Below are positions 1-7,620 of a stretch of DNA of 8,635 nucleotides, in pieces. The notes beneath the pieces were generated by a model. The model ran no database searches, had not been told where the DNA came from, and worked only from the letters and a program-made list of their open reading frames with translations. Each line of letters begins with the position of its first letter. Within the stretch, counting starts at the first letter, position 1. The translations under genes and the position numbers were made by a program. The DNA comes from Desulfobacteraceae bacterium (GTDB taxonomy: Bacteria > Desulfobacterota > Desulfobacteria > Desulfobacterales > SURF-7): NCBI GenBank assembly GCA_030619585.1, contig JAUXBD010000031.1, forward strand, positions 1-8,635, given 5' to 3'.

Positions 1-3000
1 GTTGAAGAGCCCAATGAAAATATAAAAGACTCTCCTTTCAGGTTGCTGACGGAAGCCGAGTCTTTGGAAGGTGAAAAGCCCCTGCGTGCGGCTATCAGTA
101 ATTTTGGTTTTGGAGGAAATAACGCGCATCTTATTGTGGAGCAATGGGATGAGACTTATAACAAGAAGGCCAAAAAGAGGGTGTCCCCTTTGCCAACCCA
201 GATCGCCATAGTTGGTATGGGTGCTATGGTGGCAGATACTGTTGGTGTTAAAGAATTTGCACGTGCGCTTTTTTCAGGCAACCATAGACTTCGTAAAGAA
301 GAAAACGGAATATTTGGAGGAGTTGCCGATTCCTTTGAACTTCCACTAATGGGTTTGCGCTTTTTCCCTGCTGCTTTGGATCAAACACTTCCCCAGCAGC
401 TTATCATACTAAAGTCAACCCTTGAAGCACTTGCAGAAGTAAGTGAGATTCCGAGAGAACGAACAGGTGTTCTTGTGGGAATGGGTTGCGACACAGAGGT
501 CACACGCTCGGGATTGTGCTGGAGACTTAGCCAGTGGGTGAATGACTGGGTAAAAGATCCTGAACCGGAACAGATGAGAGAATGGGTATCACAGACAAAG
601 GATCATATCAGTCCTGCACGAAAGGCGTCTGCAATTTTGGGGGCGATGCCAAATATTGTTGCAAACAGGCTTTGCAGCCAATTTGATATTGCAGGTCCGA
701 GCTTTACTGTTTCAGCAGAGGAACTTTCAGGTGTAAGGTGCCTTGAACTCGCAATTGAAGCACTTAAATCAAATGAACTGGATCTTGCTGTAGTGGGTGC
801 AGTGGATATGAGCTGCGAGTCTGTTCATCTGGAAGCTGCCAAACAGGTTTTGGATGATGAAAGACATATTCCGGGCGATGCAGCCATAACACTTGTTTTA
901 AAGCGTCTTGAAGATGCACGTAAAGATGACGATAAAGTTTATGCCATAATTTCAGATAAGACAACGCCGCAGCCGGATTTAAGATTGGGGCTGGGAGAAG
1001 ACTGTATGGGTTTGACGCAAATGTTCGGCCATGCCCACGCAGCTTCCGGATTGCTGCACATTGCAGCAGCAGCACTGGCTTGCCATTACCGCTTGCTGCC
1101 AAAACCGGAGGGTAAAAAGGCAGGCCTTTGGTCTAACCCACAGGGTGTAAGGTCTGCTCAAGTCTCTATCAGCGCCCTTGGCGGAGAATCTTCTGTAACA
1201 GTTTTGAAAGAGGATACTCAGGCAGGTCTTGAACACCTCATTTTAGATCCTGTCCCCAAGATACATATATTTTCGGGTAGAGGTAGAAAAGAAGTTTTAC
1301 GTAATTTAAAGAAGGGAAAAGAGTCAGAACAAGGTCCTGCCAGGCTTGTGATTGTGGCAGTCGACAATGACGAATTATTGGATTTAGGCAATAAGGCAAA
1401 ATACCTGCTTGAAAATGAGGGGAAAGATCATTTTGAACTAAATCAAGGTATTTATTTTCGAAAAAAACCAATCAAAGGAGAACTTGCCTTCGTTTTTACA
1501 GGTGCCGCAGGTGTTTACCCAGGGATGGGGAAGGATCTGTTCTTCGCTTTTCCGGAAGTGGTGGAAGATATTCGTTTGCAATTAGGTTCCGTAAAGGATG
1601 CTGACGGATGGGTATTTGAAGATAATTATGGTGATCAGCAAACACCGGAAGAGATGCTGTGGGGAAGCACATTTTTATCCCAGGTCCATGCCAGGATCAC
1701 AAGGAGATATCTCAAGCTTGATCCCGAGGCTGCTCTTGGGTTTTCATCCGGAGAATCCAACTCTTTGTTTGCCATGGATGCATGGAAAGATCTGGGGCAG
1801 ATGGCAAGAGAGTTTCACCAAATGGGTGTTTTTACCCATGAGCTCGGAGGTGAATTCAAAGCTATCGGTCGGGCATGGAAGAGTAAAGGAATCAAAGATG
1901 TAAACTGGACCAACTGGGGTGTGCTTGCAGATGAAAGTCTGGTATTGTCGGTCATTAAAGAGGAACCTCTGGTTCACCTTTTAATCGTTAATTCGCCGTC
2001 AGATGTGGTGATAGGCGGCGATGCCGATTCCTGTGATCGTGTTATAGATAAGATAGGGCGCGATAAGGTGTATGAACTGCCTTATAATATGGCCAACCAC
2101 TGTCCTGAGTTAAAAGGTTATGCCGATAAATGGCGTAAACTGCATCATCGTGAAACATTTGACGTGCCTGGTGTGCGTTTTTATACCGGTGCCACCTGCA
2201 GTCACTACCTGCCCACTGCTGATAGGGCTGCTGATTCTATTATGGCGATGGCCTCAAAGACCCTTGATTTTCCCAAGATGGTTGAAAACGCCTGGAATGA
2301 CGGGGTTAGAATCTTTCTAGAGCATGGTCCGCGTGACAGTTGTTCAAAAAGGATAGACCGGATTCTCGATAATAAAGAGCATCTGGCCATTCCAATGGAC
2401 ATAAGTAGTAGATCACCTGTGGCTCAGATGATCCATGCCATGGCACAGCTGATGTGTGTGGGGATCACTGTTGACAGTGAAGCTGTTACAAGCAGGCTGG
2501 CTTGCCAAGATAAAATCGAGGTGGGTATTGAGCAAAACAGTAACCTGCCGGAAAATGCCTCCAGAACTTATCACGTCCATCCTCCCAAGGTTCAATTCCC
2601 GGCAATTATTTTATCCCACGAGAAAAACGACGATACCAACGCCATTAGAGAAGATGATCAGCATGCGCAAAAGATGGTGCCGCCACCATGGCTGCCCCCT
2701 GTGCTTGATAAACCTGTGTTTGATAAAAATGATGCGCCTTACGAAGTGTTGGAAAAGAGAGACTCGGTTTCCAATGGAACTAAAAACCAATTTGATATTT
2801 ACAATCATGAAGAGTCCCCTATGAAAACAATATTGAACAGCATTGTGACCCAGAACAAACATATCTCAGCCATACACAAGGAGTTTTTAGAGCGACAGGC
2901 AAATATACATAAACAATTTATTGGGCATAGAAGGAATGATCTTTTGGCTTTAGCCAATATGGCAGGCCGGAAAAATATTTCTTCCCAAGGCCAAGTTACA

Positions 3001-6000
3001 AAAGGAATTGCTGCTCCACCCCAAGGCCAGGTTAAAAAAGGAACTGCTGCTCCACCAATATCCAGCAGTAAAACAAAATCAACTGATAGTGCTCCAAAAC
3101 TCACTGTAATATCTTCCGGTAAACATGAAAAGAAAAAAGAGCCTGAAACAAAACCCTCGCAAATGAGCAAAGAAGATACTGCAATGCTCCAGTTCAAAGA
3201 CCCGGAGTATATAGAGCCGGAAGGGCCCACCTTTTCAAAAGAACAGCTTGAAATACTTGCATCAGGTAAAATATCGGAAGTGTTTGGCCCTATGTTTAAG
3301 ATCCAGGATGATTACGAGCGGCAGGTTCGTCTTCCTGAATACCCGCTCCTGCTGGCAGACCGTATTACAGGCCTTAAAGCAGAACCTGGTTCCATGGGAA
3401 AGGGGATTATCTGGACAGAGACAGATGTCATGGCTGACGCCTGGTATATAAATGATATTTACATGCCTGCCGGCGTTACGGTTGAGTCCGGCCAGTGTGA
3501 CCTTACCCTTGTGTCTTATCTTGGCGCGGATTTTGAGAACAAGGGGGAAAGGGTATATCGTCTACTTGGCTGTGATCTTATGTATTACGGGGAGCCTCCG
3601 AGGGTAGGGGATACCCTCTGCTATCAGATCCATGTGGATGGGCATGCAAACATGGGCGCCACACGTATATTTTTCTTTCGATATGACTGCAGAATAAACG
3701 GAGAACTTCGTCTTTCCGTTCGAAACGCCCAGGCAGGTTTTTTCACCGATCAGGAACTTGCCAACTCAGGAGGAGTAATATGGACTCCTGAAACCGGCGA
3801 GCACAAGTCCGATGACAAAGCAATCCTTGAATCACCTGTAGTGGAATGTACGAGGACACACTTTTCAAAAGAGCAGGTCAAGGCATTTTCAGAAGGAAAG
3901 ATATATGAATGTTTCGGGCCTGGATTTGAAATCGCCCAGACACATTCCAAGCCCCCTAAACTTCAGGCCAAAAAGATGCTGCTTCTTGATGAGGTTACCA
4001 GCTTTGAACCAAAGGGCGGACCATGGAAAAGGGGATATCTGCGTGTGGAAAATAAGATCCCCGATGATGCATGGTATCTGACCTGCCATTTTAAAAACGA
4101 TCCGTGTATGCCGGGTACGCTTATGTCCGACGCCTGCCTGCAGACAATGGCATTTTACCTCACTGCCATGGGATTTACCTTGAAAAGAGACGGCTGGCGT
4201 TTTGATCCGGTGCCGGACCATATTATGAATATTAAATGCCGCGGTCAGGTCAACTTTGACAGTGACGACCTTATCTACGAAGTATTTGTTGAAGAGATCG
4301 AAGTTGTTGATGGCCTGTATCCAACAATATATGCTGATATCCTTGCCACATGCGACGGGCTTAAGATACTCCATATCCGCAGAATGGGGCTGCGCCTTGT
4401 ACCTGACTGGCCCCTTGATTGCTGGCCGCATCTTTTAAAAGATTATAAAGAGACAAGACCTGTTGCAAAAATAGAGGACATGGAATTCGGTTATAAATCT
4501 CTTCTGGCATGTGCGTTTGGAGCGCCTTCCGAGGCTTTCGGTCCTCCGGGAAAAATTTTTGATACAGGACGGCATATTGCCAGGCTTCCGGGACCGCCCT
4601 ACCATTTTATGACCAGGGTAAGCATGATCGATGCAACCCCAGGGGGAATGAAGACCGGCGATACAATTGAAGTTGAGTATGACATCCCTTCTGATGTATG
4701 GTATTTTGATGAGAACGGTAACCGGACCATGCCCTTTTGCGTAATAATGGAGGTGGCTTTGCAGCCATGCGGATGGCTGGCAGTGTTTGAAGGAGGGCCT
4801 GCAACTTCTGATCATCCCCTATATTTTAGAAACCTTGACGGCACAGGTAAGATTATAAACGAACTTTTTCCGGACACCAAAAGAGTAAAAACCCGTACAA
4901 CACTTGTAAATATTGCACGAATTGTGGGCGTAATCCTGGTTCGATTTGATGTGGAATGTTTTGTGGGAGACACCCTGGTTTATGAAATGCAAACAGGATT
5001 TGGCTTCTTTACAGAAAACGATCTTGCCCAGCAGGTAGGGATCGGCGCCACTGAAGATGAGATAAAATGGCTTGATGAGCCATGTGATTTTCTTGTTGAC
5101 TTGACAAAAAGACCTGAAAAATATTGTGGCAAAGAACTGAGACTGCCAAAGAAGATGTTGCTCATGATAGACAGGGTAACGGGGTTCTGGCCAAAAGGAG
5201 GAGGAAAAGGGCTGGGACGCGTTCGCGCTGACAAGGCTGTTGATGTTAGTGAATGGTTTTTCAAGGCTCATTTTTTCCATGACCCTGTTCAGCCGGGATC
5301 GTTGGGTGTTGAGGCAATAGTACAGACCCTGCAGTTTTATATGATTCACGAAGGCATGGAAGATGGGATAGAAAATCCCAGGTTTGAGCCCGTGGCCCTT
5401 GATAATACTGTAACCTGGAGATACCGGGGGCAGGTGACACCTGATAAAAAACGCATCTCCATAGAGTTAAATATTATAGATAGGGGAAAGGATGAAAAGG
5501 GCGCTTTTGCAATTGCCGAGGGATGGCTCTGGGCAGATGAACTGCGCATATTCAATGTGAAAGACCTGAAGATGTATATTGTTTCAGGGGGTGGTTCAGG
5601 AAAAGAGGAAAAAGGAAAAAAGAAAAAAGGCAAAACAAAAGAAGCTGCAAAAACCAAAGCAATCAAAAAAGATAGCCATGGAAAGCTTAGCAGCTCGCAA
5701 ATAAAAGTTATAAAAAATAAGGTGGCTAAGCTTGCCGGATTTGAACCATCAACCGTTAGAATTGAGAAGCAGGGACGGACAGCTGTTTGTGATGTGATAC
5801 CTCTTACACTATACCCCATAGCTGTATCAAAAAAGGGCAACAAAACAGCTGATATAGGTGAGCCTTATTTGGATTTTGATTCAATGCGTGCTTCCTCACT
5901 TAAAGTCTGGAAAATAGGGCCATGGATCGGCGAAAGATTAATACAAGGACTTTTTTTACAGTTTTGCGGGAATGTTTTTTTAGAAGACCCTGAATCTTTT

Positions 6001-6831
6001 GAAGGTATAAAGAATAGTAGTGTGATCTATCTTGCCAACCACCAGGTACAGGTTGAGTCCCTACTGTTTCCCATGGTTATTCAATTTCTTACTCATCGTA
6101 GAGCGATTACCATCGCCAACGCCATCCATCAAACTTCCTGGCTCGGGCCTCTTGACGACTTAATCTATAGATACCCGGGCGTAACCTACCCCAGAAATAT
6201 TGTCTATTTTAAACAGACTGCACGAGAATCTATGTTTGATTTAATTGAAAACTTTAAGGCTAAAATAAGAAGCGAAGGGGCTTCAGTGTTTCTGCATGTG
6301 GAGGGTGAGCTAGGTCTTAGCTGTCGTAGGCCGGTAAGAAAATTAAGTTCTGTTTTTATAGATCTTGCAACGGATTTAAACATTCCCATTGTGCCGGTAA
6401 GGTTTGTCGGGGGGCTTCCTGTAAAGAAGATGAAGACAACATTGGAGTTTACATTAGGTTACTGTAAGCAGGATTACCATGTGGGTCGGCCGATTTCACC
6501 AAAAGAGCTTATTGCTTTGCCTTATGCCGAGAGAAGAAAGAGAGTTATTAATGCAATAAACAGTGTGGGTCCATCACATGATGTTGAAACGCCCCATAGC
6601 ACGGATCCTGATTTTATTAAAGATGTTAACTCCTGGATTGACAACAAAGGTGTGACCGAAGTACAGGCAGTTTTATTCAAAGCGATGGAAAGATTGGAAA
6701 ATTTGGGTCATGAATCCAAAGCTTTTATCCAGGGGGCACACAAAGGTTTTAGTTTTGGTAATGATCCTAAAGGACGGTGGCTTGCAGATTTAGCCGGTAT
6801 GCTTTTTGGGAAAATTACAGTTATGCCTTAA
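1..6831 (+). CDS. pfaC: PfaC/Pfa3-type PUFA synthase subunit, KS(end)-CLF-AT-(psiDH-DH)x2-AGPAT; 5' partial
   Basis: Multidomain iterative fatty-acid/polyketide synthase subunit, expected to build long polyunsaturated acyl chains on ACPs and transfer them to a glycerolipid. The frame is open from base 1, so the true start lies upstream; the stop is TAA at 6829. Residues here count from base 1. A ketosynthase ends at about 52 with the NFGFGGNNAH motif (34-43). A second KS-like domain (about 64-410) lacks the active-site Cys (Glu241 in its place) and resembles a chain-length factor. An AT (about 494-835) has a GFSSGE nucleophile motif (Ser582) and a likely catalytic His700. A linker (about 845-1070) follows, with a 12-residue tandem repeat. 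Four FabA-like hotdogs span about 1075-1860: two have intact active sites (His1363/Asp1377 and His1757/Glu1771) and two lack the His. A Lys-rich hinge (1867-1890) leads to an acyltransferase with NHQVQVE (2013-2019), EGE (2101-2103) and PIVPVRFVGG (2129-2138) blocks, then a tail of about 85 residues of unknown role. There is no ACP, KR or ER domain, so partners must be encoded elsewhere, probably upstream. From family knowledge, PfaC is usually KS-CLF-DH-DH; the added AT and AGPAT match Pfa3 proteins of myxobacteria. The exact lipid product cannot be read from the sequence. Confidence 0.93.
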   Translation, partial: VEEPNENIKDSPFRLLTEAESLEGEKPLRAAISNFGFGGNNAHLIVEQWDETYNKKAKKRVSPLPTQIAIVGMGAMVADTVGVKEFARALFSGNHRLRKEENGIFGGVADSFELPLMGLRFFPAALDQTLPQQLIILKSTLEALAEVSEIPRERTGVLVGMGCDTEVTRSGLCWRLSQWVNDWVKDPEPEQMREWVSQTKDHISPARKASAILGAMPNIVANRLCSQFDIAGPSFTVSAEELSGVRCLELAIEALKSNELDLAVVGAVDMSCESVHLEAAKQVLDDERHIPGDAAITLVLKRLEDARKDDDKVYAIISDKTTPQPDLRLGLGEDCMGLTQMFGHAHAASGLLHIAAAALACHYRLLPKPEGKKAGLWSNPQGVRSAQVSISALGGESSVTVLKEDTQAGLEHLILDPVPKIHIFSGRGRKEVLRNLKKGKESEQGPARLVIVAVDNDELLDLGNKAKYLLENEGKDHFELNQGIYFRKKPIKGELAFVFTGAAGVYPGMGKDLFFAFPEVVEDIRLQLGSVKDADGWVFEDNYGDQQTPEEMLWGSTFLSQVHARITRRYLKLDPEAALGFSSGESNSLFAMDAWKDLGQMAREFHQMGVFTHELGGEFKAIGRAWKSKGIKDVNWTNWGVLADESLVLSVIKEEPLVHLLIVNSPSDVVIGGDADSCDRVIDKIGRDKVYELPYNMANHCPELKGYADKWRKLHHRETFDVPGVRFYTGATCSHYLPTADRAADSIMAMASKTLDFPKMVENAWNDGVRIFLEHGPRDSCSKRIDRILDNKEHLAIPMDISSRSPVAQMIHAMAQLMCVGITVDSEAVTSRLACQDKIEVGIEQNSNLPENASRTYHVHPPKVQFPAIILSHEKNDDTNAIREDDQHAQKMVPPPWLPPVLDKPVFDKNDAPYEVLEKRDSVSNGTKNQFDIYNHEESPMKTILNSIVTQNKHISAIHKEFLERQANIHKQFIGHRRNDLLALANMAGRKNISSQGQVTKGIAAPPQGQVKKGTAAPPISSSKTKSTDSAPKLTVISSGKHEKKKEPETKPSQMSKEDTAMLQFKDPEYIEPEGPTFSKEQLEILASGKISEVFGPMFKIQDDYERQVRLPEYPLLLADRITGLKAEPGSMGKGIIWTETDVMADAWYINDIYMPAGVTVESGQCDLTLVSYLGADFENKGERVYRLLGCDLMYYGEPPRVGDTLCYQIHVDGHANMGATRIFFFRYDCRINGELRLSVRNAQAGFFTDQELANSGGVIWTPETGEHKSDDKAILESPVVECTRTHFSKEQVKAFSEGKIYECFGPGFEIAQTHSKPPKLQAKKMLLLDEVTSFEPKGGPWKRGYLRVENKIPDDAWYLTCHFKNDPCMPGTLMSDACLQTMAFYLTAMGFTLKRDGWRFDPVPDHIMNIKCRGQVNFDSDDLIYEVFVEEIEVVDGLYPTIYADILATCDGLKILHIRRMGLRLVPDWPLDCWPHLLKDYKETRPVAKIEDMEFGYKSLLACAFGAPSEAFGPPGKIFDTGRHIARLPGPPYHFMTRVSMIDATPGGMKTGDTIEVEYDIPSDVWYFDENGNRTMPFCVIMEVALQPCGWLAVFEGGPATSDHPLYFRNLDGTGKIINELFPDTKRVKTRTTLVNIARIVGVILVRFDVECFVGDTLVYEMQTGFGFFTENDLAQQVGIGATEDEIKWLDEPCDFLVDLTKRPEKYCGKELRLPKKMLLMIDRVTGFWPKGGGKGLGRVRADKAVDVSEWFFKAHFFHDPVQPGSLGVEAIVQTLQFYMIHEGMEDGIENPRFEPVALDNTVTWRYRGQVTPDKKRISIELNIIDRGKDEKGAFAIAEGWLWADELRIFNVKDLKMYIVSGGGSGKEEKGKKKKGKTKEAAKTKAIKKDSHGKLSSSQIKVIKNKVAKLAGFEPSTVRIEKQGRTAVCDVIPLTLYPIAVSKKGNKTADIGEPYLDFDSMRASSLKVWKIGPWIGERLIQGLFLQFCGNVFLEDPESFEGIKNSSVIYLANHQVQVESLLFPMVIQFLTHRRAITIANAIHQTSWLGPLDDLIYRYPGVTYPRNIVYFKQTARESMFDLIENFKAKIRSEGASVFLHVEGELGLSCRRPVRKLSSVFIDLATDLNIPIVPVRFVGGLPVKKMKTTLEFTLGYCKQDYHVGRPISPKELIALPYAERRKRVINAINSVGPSHDVETPHSTDPDFIKDVNSWIDNKGVTEVQAVLFKAMERLENLGHESKAFIQGAHKGFSFGNDPKGRWLADLAGMLFGKITVMP
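2986..3057 (+). repeat. 36-bp in-frame tandem repeat (2 copies) in the AT-DH linker
   Basis: Two adjacent 36-base units (2986-3021 and 3022-3057) encode QGQVTKGIAAPP and QGQVKKGTAAPP. The units differ at only a few bases. They lie in a Pro/Ala/Lys/Ser-rich, probably disordered linker between the AT and the first hotdog domain. The unit is a multiple of three, so gain or loss of a copy would keep the frame and only change linker length. Confidence 0.9.
5599..5670 (+). other. Lys-rich low-complexity hinge before the AGPAT domain
   Basis: This purine-rich stretch encodes about 24 residues dominated by Lys with Glu, Gly, Thr and Ala. A Gly/Ser run (SGGGSG) lies just before it. It separates the last hotdog domain, which ends near residue 1860, from the C-terminal acyltransferase part. 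It is best read as a flexible hinge. A positively charged patch could also help the lipid-facing AGPAT domain sit on an anionic membrane, but that is inference. The long A-rich runs on the coding strand are places where sequencing or replication slippage could break the frame; the frame is intact here. Confidence 0.7.
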
Positions 6832-6873
6832 TTTGAAATCTGAGTACCGACTATGCTTTAGTATCAATCTTAC

Positions 6874-7608
6874 ATGGACGCAACATGGGTTATGGTAATA
6901 TCTCCTTTTCCGGAATTTGTAAGCTTTTCAGTAAAGACCGGTGACACATTGGGCGATTTTACTTTGTCCCCTGAGGAAGCAACTGTTTTAAGCCATAGGG
7001 CTTGCAAAAAACGCAGAGATGAATTTAATCTAGGCAGGGCTGCATGCCACAGCGCCTTGAAAAAAGCCGGATTTACATATCCGCCACCTGTTCTTAAAGG
7101 CAGTCTTAATGAACCTATTTGGCCAAACGGTTTTGTGGGTGCCTTGACCCATGCAGGACAAATTGCAATTTGCGCTATTTGCCCCTGCAGCCATGCAATG
7201 GGTATAGGAGTTGATCTTGAGGAACTTGAAGGGATGGAAAACCAGATACCTGAAAACGCATATGATATGATCGGCACAGGTTCCGAACTTGGGTGGGTTA
7301 AGGCTGATAAGGCACTATCTGAAGTAAGGATCAAAATGTTATTTTCTGCAAAGGAAGCCGCATTTAAAGCGTTTTTCCATCATGCAATGGAGTATATAGA
7401 CTTCAAGGAAGCTATTTTTCAATGGGATGATAAAAAAGGGTTTTTTTCGTGCAGGCTCTTAAGGCAGATAGGAGATGTGTTTCCTGATGGTTATCAATTT
7501 GAAGTGGGAAGCCGTATTGTAAAAGAATTTGTGTTTAGCTATATTTTACTGCCTGCTATGGTAGGGGTAACCGCATTGGGAGCAAGCAGAAGCGAAATGG
7601 AGCTTTAA
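6874..7608 (+). CDS. Sfp/EntD-type 4'-phosphopantetheinyl transferase (PfaE-like role)
   Basis: Transfers the 4'-phosphopantetheine arm of coenzyme A to the conserved Ser of acyl carrier proteins, turning apo-ACP into holo-ACP; cytoplasmic. The 244-residue length is normal for the Sfp/EntD superfamily. Visible family motifs are an EntD-like RRDEFNLGRAA block (residues 47-57), a LTHAG block (91-95, His93), GIGVDLE (110-116, with Asp114 and Glu116 as expected metal ligands) and FSAKEAAFK (157-165, with Lys160, Glu161 and Lys165). All expected catalytic residues are present. It lies 42 bases after the synthase stop on the same strand, so co-transcription is likely and the tandem ACPs of the PUFA synthase are its probable substrate. 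I chose ATG 6874 because in-frame stops occur just upstream (6841, 6859). No convincing Shine-Dalgarno sequence precedes it; ATG 6892 is the alternative start. It fills the role of PfaE in marine pfa clusters, but strict orthology is not shown. Confidence 0.92.
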   Translation: MDATWVMVISPFPEFVSFSVKTGDTLGDFTLSPEEATVLSHRACKKRRDEFNLGRAACHSALKKAGFTYPPPVLKGSLNEPIWPNGFVGALTHAGQIAICAICPCSHAMGIGVDLEELEGMENQIPENAYDMIGTGSELGWVKADKALSEVRIKMLFSAKEAAFKAFFHHAMEYIDFKEAIFQWDDKKGFFSCRLLRQIGDVFPDGYQFEVGSRIVKEFVFSYILLPAMVGVTALGASRSEMEL

Positions 7609-7620
7609 GATGCCAAGCTA

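Noticed and set aside
3600..3618. Inverted repeat GAGGGTA-GGGGA-TACCCTC
   Set aside because: A perfect 7-bp stem, but in the middle of a coding domain, with no T-run and no nearby gene start; most likely chance.
3889..4431. Minus-strand open frame of 180 codons
   Set aside because: It lies wholly within the hotdog region, whose plus-strand frame has clear catalytic motifs; the translation has no recognisable domain. Antisense shadow.
5364..5380. Inverted repeat TGGGAT-AGAAA-ATCCCA
   Set aside because: Six-bp stem inside the last hotdog coding region with no regulatory context; chance is the simplest reading.
5671..5800. Possible carrier-protein (ACP) domain between the hinge and the AGPAT
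   Set aside because: The segment looks partly helical and has 'SSSQIKVIKNKVAKLAG', but there is no D-S-L/G-x-D-S phosphopantetheine site, so it cannot be called an ACP.
5346..5843. Minus-strand open frame of 165 codons with a Phe-rich stretch that looks membrane-like
   Set aside because: The hydrophobic run is the complement of the Lys-rich AAA/AAG hinge codons, which give Phe when read in antisense. Not a real membrane protein.
6870..7334. Minus-strand open frame of 154 codons
   Set aside because: Fully antisense to the PPTase gene, which carries all family motifs.
7601..7619. Possible terminator between the convergent genes (AGCTT ... AAGCT)
   Set aside because: Only a 5-bp AT-rich stem with a 9-base loop and no T-tract; too weak to call.
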